Below are positions 15,674-23,119 of a DNA stretch of 64,000 nucleotides, in pieces. The stretch covers positions 62,001-126,000 of the forward strand of contig NC_013522.1 of NCBI RefSeq assembly GCF_000024905.1, written 5' to 3'. Numbering within the stretch: position 1 is the stretch's first letter; every line of letters starts with the position of its first letter. Origin of the DNA: Thermanaerovibrio acidaminovorans DSM 6589 (GTDB taxonomy: Bacteria; Synergistota; Synergistia; Synergistales; Synergistaceae). Made by a program: the position numbers and the translations under genes. The notes below the pieces were generated by a model that was not told where the DNA came from, did no database searches, and saw nothing but the letters and a program-made list of their open reading frames with translations.

Positions 15674-16527
15674 TGGCGGTGGCGTCCCTCAGGGGGACAG
15701 TGGGGGAGTGGATACAGGGGTGGATCCTGCCGGACGGGGAGGCGCTGGTGAGCCTCACGGTGGAGTGGCGGGGCAGCGTAAGGGCCTTTCGCGGGGGAGG
15801 CAGGAGTCGCCTGGCGCCCAAGGCCCACCGGGCGCTGATGCTGGCCCGGGAGGCCTTCGGGGTGGATGACGCCTCGGTGGAGGTGGAGAACCCCCTTCGT
15901 CCCGCCCTGGGACTTGGGACCTCCACCATGGACGTGGGGGGGGTCATAGCCTCCTGCGGGGCCCTTGGGGGCCGGGAGGTGTCGGAGGAGGAGCTTTTCA
16001 GGATGTGCTGTTCGGTGGAGCCCTCGGACGGCACCATGTTCCGCGGCCTGGCGCTGGTGGACCACATAAACGGCAGGCTCATCGAGCGCTTGCCGGAGCC
16101 GCCGGAGATGTGGCTGGCGGCGCTTCTGCCCTACCGGACATTGGACACCGAGGCTTACCGGCGGGACCGAGGGCTGCTCAAGGCGGTGAGGGACAGGGCA
16201 CAGCGGCACGCCAAGGCCTACCAGGTGTTCAAGCGGGGTCTCCTGGAGGGGAACTCCAGGAAGGTGGCGGCGGCGGCCACCATGTCGTCCATAATCCAGC
16301 AGGCCATAATGCCTCGGGAGGAGTGGCCCCTGTTGCTCTCCGCCTGCAGGGAGAGGAAGGGAATAGGTATAGCGGTGGCCCACTCGGGCACCGCCAGCGG
16401 GGTGATATTCAAGGATCCCGTCTCCGCCGAGGCTTGCCGGGAGTTCATCGCCTCCCGGTGGGACCTGGGGGAGGTGAGGGTGGTTCGGGCCTGCGGAGGG
16501 GGGGTTGACGTGGATGTACGAGGGTGA
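15673..16527 (+). CDS. GHMP kinase, probable L-threonine kinase PduX
   Basis: 284 residues. PduX phosphorylates L-threonine to make the aminopropanol linker precursor of cobalamin. The N-terminus LRGTVGEWIQGWILPDGEAL matches the PduX/GHMP opening (GTxGExxQG). The ATP loop is LRPALGLGTSTMDVGGVIAS, where GHMP kinases have PxGxGxxSS. The C-terminal glycine loop is GIAVAHSGTASGVIFK. Other GHMP kinases are possible, but the opening motif, the lack of mevalonate genes nearby and the B12 neighbours favour PduX. The ATG overlaps the xthA stop. Confidence 0.82.
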   Translation: MAVASLRGTVGEWIQGWILPDGEALVSLTVEWRGSVRAFRGGGRSRLAPKAHRALMLAREAFGVDDASVEVENPLRPALGLGTSTMDVGGVIASCGALGGREVSEEELFRMCCSVEPSDGTMFRGLALVDHINGRLIERLPEPPEMWLAALLPYRTLDTEAYRRDRGLLKAVRDRAQRHAKAYQVFKRGLLEGNSRKVAAAATMSSIIQQAIMPREEWPLLLSACRERKGIGIAVAHSGTASGVIFKDPVSAEACREFIASRWDLGEVRVVRACGGGVDVDVRG

Positions 16528-16957
16528 TGTGAGGTTAGATAGGGTTCACCTTCTGGTTGCGATCCTTTTGACCTGGGTAACACTGGGGTTATATCCCGCT
16601 TATTGGATCTACTCGAGGCGCGGCGCATTCAACGCCATGGGGCCTCGGCGAGTGGACGACCTCCTTGGAATAGCTCCCCTTGGGATGGCGATCCTGTCGC
16701 TGGTGTTTGCAGTTCTTGGTAGAAGCGCTGACTTGGCAACGGGTGTCCTCGATGGCCTGATGTCCCTGGTTGGCGGGGTGATCATGATAGTGGTTTCCTT
16801 CCGGTTCCGGGAGAACCTGAGGTCTTGGGTGAGGGAGAGGGAGAGGAGCCCATTGGCGGCGGACTCGGTGGCGAAGTCGGGTTTGATGACCTTCCTCTTC
16901 GGGCCTCTGTATATTCAGTATCATATTAATCGGTTGAAGGACGCGGGGCTGCTCTAG
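16514..16957 (+). CDS. Small membrane protein, DUF4234-like
   Basis: 147 residues with three or four hydrophobic segments: LLVAILLTWVTLGLYPAYWI (about 9-28), a second pair near 50-90 (MAILSLVFAVLG; LMSLVGGVIMIVVSF) and a hydrophobic C-terminus TFLFGPLYIQYHINRLKDAG. The aromatic YPAYWIYSRR early motif and the terminal YIQYHINRL resemble DUF4234 proteins, whose function is not known. ATG 16514 sits nine bases after a GGAGGGGGGG site inside the end of the upstream kinase gene, which is why I prefer it to TTG 16505. Base composition is visibly less GC-rich than the neighbours. Confidence 0.7.
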   Translation: MYEGDVRLDRVHLLVAILLTWVTLGLYPAYWIYSRRGAFNAMGPRRVDDLLGIAPLGMAILSLVFAVLGRSADLATGVLDGLMSLVGGVIMIVVSFRFRENLRSWVRERERSPLAADSVAKSGLMTFLFGPLYIQYHINRLKDAGLL

Positions 16958-16978
16958 GGCTGTTCCTGGTTGCGAAGG

Positions 16979-17000
16979 AAGGGGGGCTTGTGCCCCCCTT
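16979..17000. terminator. Bidirectional hairpin terminator
   Basis: Arms AAGGGGGGC and GCCCCCCTT with a TTGT loop, followed on the plus strand by CTTGATTC. It sits between the convergent DUF4234-like and MFS genes and can serve both. Confidence 0.7.
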
Positions 17001-17010
17001 CTTGATTCGT

Positions 17011-18270
17011 TCATTCCGTCTCCAATGGTATGGTGTTTGATGAGGGGGCCTCTCTGCGGATGTGCTTGAGGAGCAGGTGGGCGGAGACGAAGCCTATGGC
17101 CGCCAGGGCGATGAGGGAGAGGAATATGAGCCGGTATCCCTGGATGCCCGGGTAGCGGTCCAGCAGGTTTCCGAAGTAGCTGTAGATGAAGGTGTCCGGC
17201 AGGTACCCCACCAGGCTTATGGCCCCGTAGGCGGCGCCGGCCAGGTGGTTGGGGATCCTTATCTCGTCCACCGGGGCGAAGTAGACCCCCTTGACGGCGA
17301 AGACGCAGAAGGATGCGGAGAGGGTGGTGGCCAGCATCAGGGCCAGCAGCTTGGGGGAGCCGGGGATGAGGTAGAGGCAGCCCACCAGGGCAGCGATGGC
17401 CACGAAGCCCATCCGGATCAGCCGGGTGGCGGATCCGATCCGGTCCGCCAGGATGCCCCCCACGGGTCCGCCCCCCAGGCGTAGCCCGTAGGTCCTTATG
17501 ATGGCGATGAAGGCCCCCATGGAGACCGACATCTTGAAGACGTCGGTGAGGTAGGGGGTGATGTAGGTTAGCCCCGCGCCGATGCTGTAGCCGGCGAAGA
17601 TTATCATGGCCGCCAGCCAGATGGCGGGCATCCTGAGCACGTCGCCGATGCCGTCGAACAGGGACTTGGCTCCCTCCGCCACCTCTCCCTTCTTCTCCTC
17701 CAGGAGGAAGTAGACCACCACTCCCAGGGCGATCATGGTGGCCGAGTAGAAGATGATGGCCCCCTTGAGGCCCAGCAGGGTGGCACCGAAGGCCTTGAAG
17801 ACGAATAGGGCCCCGAAGGCGCTTAGGGTGGCGGAGAGGCCCCGACCGAAGTCCAAGAAGCCGAAGAGGCGCCCCTGCTCGGAGCTGTCGCCCAGCATCT
17901 TGACGCTCTTGAGCATGGTGGGCCAGAAGGTGAAGACGGTGGTGAAGGCCCAGATGACGTGGATGGCCAGCGCCATGTGGTAGCCCGGGAAGGTGGAGTA
18001 GTAGAGCCCCGTGAGGCCGGTGGCTATGAGGGAGAAGGGGACCAGCTTCTTGTAGGGGAGCCGGTCCGCCAGGATGCCCCCCGGCAAGTATAGGAACAGG
18101 TTGGCGATCCCGTAGACGGTCATCAGGTTGCCTATCTGGGTGTTGTTTATCTGGAGCGCATTCTGGAGGGGAATGTAGAACTGTTCCCGCAGGTACGGGA
18201 GCTGGTAGATTATGCCGCCGGAGAATGCCAGACAGAAGAGGGTTATCCACTTCTTGACGTTTCGGTTCAT
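17011..18270 (-). CDS. Major facilitator superfamily transporter
   Basis: 419 residues with about 12 hydrophobic segments. The loop after TM2 reads GGILADRLPYKKLVPFS and the matching loop after TM8 is VGGILADRIGSATRLIRMGF, the duplicated MFS signature GxxaDrxgxrk. ATG 18270 follows GGAGGT by seven bases. The gene lies 27 bases downstream of a glycerophosphodiester phosphodiesterase gene and is probably co-transcribed with it. A substrate such as glycerophosphodiesters or glycerol phosphate is suggested by that pairing only. Confidence 0.85.
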   Translation of the reverse strand: MNRNVKKWITLFCLAFSGGIIYQLPYLREQFYIPLQNALQINNTQIGNLMTVYGIANLFLYLPGGILADRLPYKKLVPFSLIATGLTGLYYSTFPGYHMALAIHVIWAFTTVFTFWPTMLKSVKMLGDSSEQGRLFGFLDFGRGLSATLSAFGALFVFKAFGATLLGLKGAIIFYSATMIALGVVVYFLLEEKKGEVAEGAKSLFDGIGDVLRMPAIWLAAMIIFAGYSIGAGLTYITPYLTDVFKMSVSMGAFIAIIRTYGLRLGGGPVGGILADRIGSATRLIRMGFVAIAALVGCLYLIPGSPKLLALMLATTLSASFCVFAVKGVYFAPVDEIRIPNHLAGAAYGAISLVGYLPDTFIYSYFGNLLDRYPGIQGYRLIFLSLIALAAIGFVSAHLLLKHIRREAPSSNTIPLETE

Positions 18271-18297
18271 GGGCTTACCTCCTGAGGTATGAGATGA

Positions 18298-19014
18298 TCA
18301 AACGAAAAGGTCCGGTCTGTCGGAGAAGATGCCGCTGACACCCATGGATTCCAGCTCCCGGGCGGTTTGGGGGTCGTTAACCGTGTAGGAGAGCACCTCC
18401 AGTCCCATATCCAGGTAGGTCTTCACGTCCTCCCGGTCCACCAGCTCGAAGGCGGGGTGCAGGCTGTAGACCGGGAAGCCCAGCCCCTCCAGGTAGGATC
18501 TTGGGTTGACCGGGTAGTGGTAGGTGAGGAGGCCTATCCGTATCTCCGGTAGCAGTTCCTTGATGGTCTTGAGGCCCCGGTGATCGAAGGAGGACACGAT
18601 GATGTGGTGGTGTTGTCCGAAGTGGCGGATCACCTTGGCCACCTCCTCCTCCAGGCCCCGGCGGCGGTAGGCGATCTGTTTGAGCTCCACGTTGAGGAGC
18701 CTGTCGGTGGGCACCGTCTGGAGCACCTCCATGAGGGTTGGTATCCGTTCCCCCTTGAAGGAGGGGTGGAACTTGGCGCCGAAGTCCAGCCGGCGTAGCT
18801 CCTCCAGGGTCAGCCGGTCCACCTCTCCGGATCCGTCGGAGGTCCTGTCCACGGTGAAGTCGTGGATCACCACCACTTGTCGGTCCTTGGTGAGCTGCAC
18901 GTCGATCTCGATGCCGTGGACGTTCAGCTCCAGGCCGCGCCTTATGGCCTCCAGGGTGTTTTCCGGTGCCAGTCCCGCGGCGCCCCGATGTCCTATGATC
19001 TTCAAACCTCTCAC
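18298..19014 (-). CDS. Cytoplasmic glycerophosphodiester phosphodiesterase
   Basis: 238 residues of the GDPD TIM-barrel family (UgpQ-like, no signal peptide), hydrolysing glycerophosphodiesters to glycerol-3-phosphate and an alcohol. The signature KIIGHRGAAGLAPENTLEAI opens the protein, followed by the metal-binding GIEIDVQLTKDRQVVVIHD and TVDRTSDGSG. GTG 19014 is the likely start because it follows GGGAG by about six bases. TTG 19005 is an alternative, and the longer reading to 19110 would be translated through the terminator hairpin. It is followed by the MFS gene. A promoter and an intrinsic terminator both lie just upstream, suggesting leader attenuation. Confidence 0.9.
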   Translation of the reverse strand: MRGLKIIGHRGAAGLAPENTLEAIRRGLELNVHGIEIDVQLTKDRQVVVIHDFTVDRTSDGSGEVDRLTLEELRRLDFGAKFHPSFKGERIPTLMEVLQTVPTDRLLNVELKQIAYRRRGLEEEVAKVIRHFGQHHHIIVSSFDHRGLKTIKELLPEIRIGLLTYHYPVNPRSYLEGLGFPVYSLHPAFELVDREDVKTYLDMGLEVLSYTVNDPQTARELESMGVSGIFSDRPDLFV

Positions 19015-19047
19015 TCCCCTCTCCCTTGATTTGTCCCCCCAGATACT

Positions 19048-19081
19048 AAAAAAGCCCGCACGGCCCCATGGGGCCCGCGGG
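19048..19081 (-). terminator. Intrinsic terminator/attenuator in the leader of the glycerophosphodiesterase operon
   Basis: Minus strand: stem CCCGCGGGCCCC pairing with GGGGCC-GTGCGGG (one bulge and one G-U pair), followed directly by CTTTTTT. It lies about 25 bases after the predicted start of transcription and about 35 bases before the gene start, so it would end most transcripts before the gene unless antitermination occurs. Confidence 0.75.
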
Positions 19082-19113
19082 TCTCTGATCTCTAGCGGGA
19101 CGAATGCCAAATG

Positions 19114-19142
19114 ATATTAGCTTAATTTAAGAGAAAGGTCAA
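19114..19142 (-). promoter_or_regulatory. Promoter of the glycerophosphodiesterase-MFS unit
   Basis: Minus strand: TTGACC (19142-19137), 17-bp spacer, TAATAT (19119-19114). The predicted start is near 19107, just ahead of the leader terminator. Confidence 0.7.
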
Positions 19143-19238
19143 TCGGGGGTGGGTTCGGGTTTCTATATTAATTTTATTTTTGTACCAGTGGCATGGTAGT
19201 ATTAGGGATTAGAAACCATAGCGTAATATTGAGCACTG
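19143..19238. other. AT-rich spacer between divergent promoters
   Basis: This stretch between the glycerophosphodiesterase and eut promoters has no plausible gene. GGTTTCTA (about 19157) and TAGAAACC (about 19211) form an 8-bp inverted repeat about 45 bases apart. GGTTTCTAT recurs in the eut leader near 19279. These could be protein-binding sites, but nothing identifies the protein. Confidence 0.3.
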
Positions 19239-19268
19239 TTGACTTTTCTGACGAGTCTGGATTATACT
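19239..19268 (+). promoter_or_regulatory. Sigma-70 promoter of the eut operon
   Basis: TTGACT (19239-19244), 18-bp spacer, TATACT (19263-19268). The predicted start, around 19275, lies at the beginning of the cobalamin riboswitch. Box sequence and spacing match those of the cbi promoter on the other strand at 3699-3728. Confidence 0.8.
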
Positions 19269-19276
19269 AGCTAACA

Positions 19277-19478
19277 AGGTTTCTATCCCTCTATAGGGGT
19301 TTCTGTTTGGCCTTTGCCCGTTGTCAATCTCTGACCAGCCGCGATGCAAGGGAAGCCGATGGGATTTCGGCGCGGGGCCGCCACTGTGATCCGGACCAAG
19401 CCGCATTGGAGCCACTGGGTTGTCCCGGGAAGGCGCGGCGGGGGATGATGGTAAGCCAGGAGACCTATCGCGGCGGTG
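19277..19478 (+). promoter_or_regulatory. Cobalamin riboswitch for the eut operon
   Basis: Landmarks in order: GATGCAAGGGAAGCCGATG, GGCCGCCACTGTGATCCGG, GGAGCCACTGGG, CGGGAAGGCGC, ATGATGG and the B12 box AAGCCAGGAGACC. It lies directly after the promoter and upstream of eutB, the B12-dependent lyase gene. Cobalamin riboswitch control of eut genes is known in Firmicutes (for example Enterococcus and Listeria). Here it probably acts on the whole operon. Confidence 0.9.
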
Positions 19479-19499
19479 GTAGCTGGGTGCCCGCGGACG

Positions 19500-19563
19500 C
19501 CGGGGACCAGCGCGCTTGGGGCGTTGCCCCTGATGTGGCGCGCCGGGCCCCGGCGGTTCTTTT
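19500..19563 (+). terminator. Candidate riboswitch-controlled terminator upstream of eutB
   Basis: A long nested hairpin: outer CCGGGG (19500) with CCCCGG (19548-19553), an inner GCGCG/CGCGC pair and an apical GGGGC/GCCCC. It is followed after CGG by TTCTTTTAGG. Its place between the aptamer and the eutB ribosome site fits an expression platform. The pairing was judged by eye. Confidence 0.5.
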
Positions 19564-19615
19564 AGGCTCCCCACCGGGGCCCTCTCACTACACCCAAAGC
19601 GGAGGTGATGGAGAG

Positions 19616-20977
19616 GTGAGGCTAAAGACGAGGCTCTTCGGCCGGGTATACCAGTTCAAGAGCGTCAAGGAGGTCCTGGCCAAGGCGAACGAGGAGAAGT
19701 CCGGGGACAGGCTGGCGGGCATAGCGGCCCAGTCCATGGAGGAACGGGTGGCGGCCAAGCACGTTTTGGCCAACCTCACCGTGGCGGACCTGAGGAACAA
19801 CCCGGTGGTCCCCTACGAGGAGGACGAGGTCACCCGGATAATCCAGGACGACGTGAACGAGAGGATCTACCAGGAGGTGGCGGGCTGGACCATCGGGGAG
19901 CTAAGGGAGTGGATCCTGTCCGACCAGGTCACCGGGGAGGACATAAAGCGGGTCAGCCGGGGACTCACCAGCGAGGTGGTGGCCGGGGTGGCCAAGCTGA
20001 TGAGCAACATGGACCTCATCTACGGGGCCAGCAAGATCCGGATCAGCGCCCACTGTAACACCACCATAGGCCTTCCGGGGACCCTTGCCTCCCGCCTCCA
20101 GCCCAACCACCCCACCGACGACGTGGAGGGCATAAGGGCCTCCATCCTGGAGGGGCTATCCTACGGGGTGGGGGACGCGGTCATAGGCCTTAACCCGGTG
20201 GACGACACGGTGGAGAACGTCAAGAAGATCCTCCACAGCTTCCAGGAGCTCAAGGAGCGCTATCAGATCCCCACCCAGATATGCGTCCTGGCCCACGTGA
20301 CCACCCAGATGGAGGCGGTCCGCCAGGGGGCCCCCACGGACCTTTTCTTCCAGAGCATCGCCGGATCCCAGAAGGGCAACGAGGCCTTCGGCATATCGGG
20401 CACCATGCTGGCGGAGGCCATGGAGCTGGCGGCCCGGCAGGGCACCTCAACGGGCCCCAACTTCATGTATTTCGAGACTGGCCAGGGGTCCGAGCTCTCC
20501 TCCGACGCCCACTTCGACGCGGACCAGGTCACCATGGAGGCCCGGTGCTACGGCTTCGCCAAGCGCTTCAAGCCCTTCCTGGTGAACACCGTGGTTGGGT
20601 TCATCGGCCCCGAGTACCTCTACGACAGCAGACAGGTGATCCGGGCGGGGCTGGAGGACCACTTCATGGGGAAGCTGACCGGGATACCCATGGGGTGCGA
20701 CGCCTGCTACACCAACCACATGAAGGCGGACCAGAACGACATCGAGAACCTGGCGGTGCTACTCACCGCCGCGGGGTGCAACTACTTCATGGGGATACCC
20801 CACGGGGACGACGTGATGCTCAACTACCAGTGCACCGGCTACCACGACACCGCCGCGTTGAGGCAGCTCCTCAAGGTACGGCCCATAGGGGAGTTCGAGC
20901 GCTGGCTTGAGAAGTGGGGGATTCTGGAGAACGGGGTGCTGACCCAGCGAGCCGGGGACGCCTCCATCTTCTGCTGA
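19616..20977 (+). CDS. eutB: Ethanolamine ammonia-lyase large subunit
   Basis: 453 residues, the normal EutB size. With EutC and adenosylcobalamin it splits ethanolamine to acetaldehyde and ammonia. Family segments are ISAHCNTTIGLPGTLASRLQ, NPTDD-like NHPTDDVEGIRASILEGLSY, GLNPVDDTVENVKKIL, MYFETGQGSELSSDAHFDAD, IGMPMGCDAC-like GIPMGCDACYTNHMKADQND and FMGIPHGDDVMLNYQ. GTG 19616 was chosen because it gives MRLKTRLFGRVYQFKSVKEV, the standard N-terminus. The frame stays open further upstream, but only through riboswitch sequence. It is the first gene of the eut operon, 15 bases before eutC. Confidence 0.97.
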   Translation: MRLKTRLFGRVYQFKSVKEVLAKANEEKSGDRLAGIAAQSMEERVAAKHVLANLTVADLRNNPVVPYEEDEVTRIIQDDVNERIYQEVAGWTIGELREWILSDQVTGEDIKRVSRGLTSEVVAGVAKLMSNMDLIYGASKIRISAHCNTTIGLPGTLASRLQPNHPTDDVEGIRASILEGLSYGVGDAVIGLNPVDDTVENVKKILHSFQELKERYQIPTQICVLAHVTTQMEAVRQGAPTDLFFQSIAGSQKGNEAFGISGTMLAEAMELAARQGTSTGPNFMYFETGQGSELSSDAHFDADQVTMEARCYGFAKRFKPFLVNTVVGFIGPEYLYDSRQVIRAGLEDHFMGKLTGIPMGCDACYTNHMKADQNDIENLAVLLTAAGCNYFMGIPHGDDVMLNYQCTGYHDTAALRQLLKVRPIGEFERWLEKWGILENGVLTQRAGDASIFC

Positions 20978-20992
20978 CAGGAGGGGTGATCG

Positions 20993-21886
20993 ATGGTCAA
21001 GGAACAGGATCTCAAGCAGCTGGTGATGGAGATATTGAACGAGATGTCCCGGGGGGCAGAGCCCAGCCCGACCCAGCCGTCAACCCCGCCTCAGGGGGCC
21101 CAGGAGGCCCCGTCGGGCCAGGAGGGGGAGCTACCAGACCTCACCCAGGTGGACATAAGGACCCAGTGCCTGGTCCCATCCCCCAAGGACCCGGCGGCGC
21201 TCATGGCTATGAAGGCCAAGACCCCCGCCAGGATAGGGGTATGGCGGGCGGGGCCCCGGTACAAGACCGAGACCCTCCTCCGGTTCAGGGCGGATCACGC
21301 CGCCGCCCAAGATGCGGTCTTCAGCGAGGTCTCCGATGAGTTTCTCGCCAAGAACGACCTCCAGGTGGTCAAGACCGAGTGCGCCGACAAGGACCAGTTC
21401 CTCACCCGACCGGACCTTGGCCGCCGGTTCTCCCCCGAGGCTACGGAGACCATAAAGCGCCTGGTGGGATCGCCCCCCAAGGTGCTGGTCTACATCTCCG
21501 ACGGGCTCAGCACCACCGCGGTGGAGACCAACGCCATAGACACCTTCAAGGCCATGGCCCAGGCGCTGGACCGACAGGGCATAAAGTTGCCCAAGCCCTT
21601 CTTCGTAAAGTACGGCCGGGTGCCCGCCATGGACGTGATCTCCCAGGTGACCGGGGCGGAGGTGGTCTGCGTCCTCATCGGCGAACGCCCCGGGCTGGTT
21701 ACCGCGGAGAGCATGTCCGCCTACATCACCTACAAGGGCACCGTGGGGATGCCGGAGGCGAAGCGCACCGTGGTCTCCAACATCCACTCCGGCGGCACCC
21801 CTGCGGTGGAGGCGGGGGGATACGTGGCGGAGATCATAAAGCTCATGCTGGAGAAGCGGGCCAGCGGAATAGACCTAAAGCTTTAG
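20993..21886 (+). CDS. eutC: Ethanolamine ammonia-lyase small subunit
   Basis: 297 residues. It completes the lyase and helps bind the cobalamin. Residues 1-18 (MVKEQDLKQLVMEILNEM) form an amphipathic helix followed by a Pro/Gly/Gln-rich linker (about 19-45), typical of a microcompartment-targeting tail. The catalytic core has ARIGVWRAGPRYKTETLLRF, RFRADHAAAQDAVFSEV, DGLSTTAVETNAIDTF, VFCVLIGERPG-like VVCVLIGERPGLVTAESMSA and NIHSGGTPAVEAGGYVAEII. ATG 20993 is preceded by GGAGGGGTG. Confidence 0.97.
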   Translation: MVKEQDLKQLVMEILNEMSRGAEPSPTQPSTPPQGAQEAPSGQEGELPDLTQVDIRTQCLVPSPKDPAALMAMKAKTPARIGVWRAGPRYKTETLLRFRADHAAAQDAVFSEVSDEFLAKNDLQVVKTECADKDQFLTRPDLGRRFSPEATETIKRLVGSPPKVLVYISDGLSTTAVETNAIDTFKAMAQALDRQGIKLPKPFFVKYGRVPAMDVISQVTGAEVVCVLIGERPGLVTAESMSAYITYKGTVGMPEAKRTVVSNIHSGGTPAVEAGGYVAEIIKLMLEKRASGIDLKL

Positions 21887-21914
21887 CCGCTTTGTAATTA
21901 AGGGGGGAAGGCAA

Positions 21915-22568
21915 ATGAAGGGAGATCCTTTGAAGGCTAGGCTTCTGAGCGTGAAGATAATCCCCAACGTGAACCCCGACATGGCCAAGGCCCTGGGCCT
22001 GAGGCCCGATCAGAGGAGCCTGGGGATGGTGACCGCCGACAGCGACGACGTGACCTACACGGCGCTGGACGAGGCCACCAAGAAGGCGGACGTGGAGGTG
22101 GTCTACGCCAAGTCCTTCTACGGTGGGGCCGCCAACGCCAACACCAAGCTGGCGGGGGAGATCATAGGCATCATAGCGGGCCCGAACCCCGCGGAGGTGA
22201 GAAGCGGCCTCAACGCCATAGCGGACGTGATAGAGAACGAGGCATGGTTTGTATCCGCTAACGACGATGACACAATACCCTACTACGCCCACTGCATATC
22301 CAGGACCGGTAGCTACCTGTCCAAGGTGGCGGGCATAAAGGAGGGGGAGGCCCTGGCGTACCTGATCGCCCCCCCGCTGGAGGCCATGTACGCCCTTGAC
22401 GCGGCACTCAAGGCGGCGGATGTGCGGCTGGCTGCCTTCTACGGCCCCCCGTCGGAGACCAATTTCGGCGGAGGCCTCCTCACCGGATCCCAGTCGGCCT
22501 GTAAGGCCGCCTGTGACGCCTTCGCCCAGGCGGTGATCTTCGTGGCCGAGAACCCCCTGCTCTTCTAG
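21915..22568 (+). CDS. eutL: Ethanolamine microcompartment shell protein EutL (tandem BMC trimer)
   Basis: 217 residues, matching EutL, a trimeric shell tile with a gated central pore. Features are the N-terminal VKIIPNVNPDMAKALGLRPD, FVSANDDDTIPYYAHCISRT (pore/zinc-binding region in EutL structures), LAYLIAPPLEAMYALDAALK, FYGPPSETNFGGGLLTGSQS and a final CDAFAQAVIFVAENP. It is separated from eutC by 28 bases with a GGGGGGAAGG ribosome site. Confidence 0.96.
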   Translation: MKGDPLKARLLSVKIIPNVNPDMAKALGLRPDQRSLGMVTADSDDVTYTALDEATKKADVEVVYAKSFYGGAANANTKLAGEIIGIIAGPNPAEVRSGLNAIADVIENEAWFVSANDDDTIPYYAHCISRTGSYLSKVAGIKEGEALAYLIAPPLEAMYALDAALKAADVRLAAFYGPPSETNFGGGLLTGSQSACKAACDAFAQAVIFVAENPLLF

Positions 22569-22591
22569 CCCCCTGAGGGAGGCGGGCAGAG

Positions 22592-23119
22592 GTGGAGGGG
22601 CGCTCGACGGGCAGGGCCCTGGGCATTCTGGAGGTGAGGGGCATGCTGGGGGCGGTGGAGGCGGCGGACTCGGCCCTGAAGGGGGCGTCGGTCGCCCTGG
22701 TGGACCTGGTGAAGGTCAAGGGGGGGATCGTCACCGTCCTGCTCTCCGGGGACGTGGGTTCCGTCCGGGCGGCGGTGGATGTGGCGGTGGCCTCCCTGGG
22801 ACGCCTGGGGATACCGGTGACGTCCCACGTGATAGCCAGGCCCGCACCGGAGGTGCACCAGATGCTGGGCCACCAGGGGGAGCCGGAGGGGAAGGCCTGT
22901 GTCCCCCCCGATGAGGAGCCGAAGGAGTCCCCGGCGGGCACCGGGGGGGATGTGCCGGACCTGGAGTCCATGACGGTGGCCCAGCTGAGGCGTCTGGCCA
23001 GGTCCCTGCCGGTTCAGATGGACCGGGGGCGGATAAAGTTCGCCTCCAAGGGGGAGCTGATAAGACAGATAAGGGCCCTCTACCGGGGCCCGGGGGGAGG
23101 TGAGCGCCAGTGCAGGTGA
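22592..23119 (+). CDS. EutK-like shell protein: BMC domain with a SAP/Rho-N-like C-terminal domain
   Basis: 175 residues. Residues about 9-90 are one BMC domain (LGILEVRGMLGAVEAADSAL, VTVLLSGDVGSVRAAVDVAV, SHVIARPAPEVHQML). A Pro/Gly/Glu linker (about 92-122) leads to a helical C-terminal domain, VPDLESMTVAQLRRLARSLP then KFASKGELIRQIRALY. That pattern resembles Rho N-terminal/SAP helix-turn-helix motifs. In enteric EutK the BMC domain also carries a C-terminal nucleic-acid-binding-like domain, though of the winged-helix type. GTG 22592 follows GAGGGAGGCG. The 3' end overlaps eutE by ten bases. Confidence 0.85.
   Translation: MEGRSTGRALGILEVRGMLGAVEAADSALKGASVALVDLVKVKGGIVTVLLSGDVGSVRAAVDVAVASLGRLGIPVTSHVIARPAPEVHQMLGHQGEPEGKACVPPDEEPKESPAGTGGDVPDLESMTVAQLRRLARSLPVQMDRGRIKFASKGELIRQIRALYRGPGGGERQCR

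Noticed and set aside
16589-18250. 553-codon minus-strand frame overlapping the MFS gene
   Set aside because: Shifted frame with implausible composition (Gly/Arg/His-rich). The other frame is a clear MFS transporter.
19307-19615. N-terminal extension of EutB by about 100 residues
   Set aside because: It would translate riboswitch and terminator sequence. The family N-terminus begins at GTG 19616.
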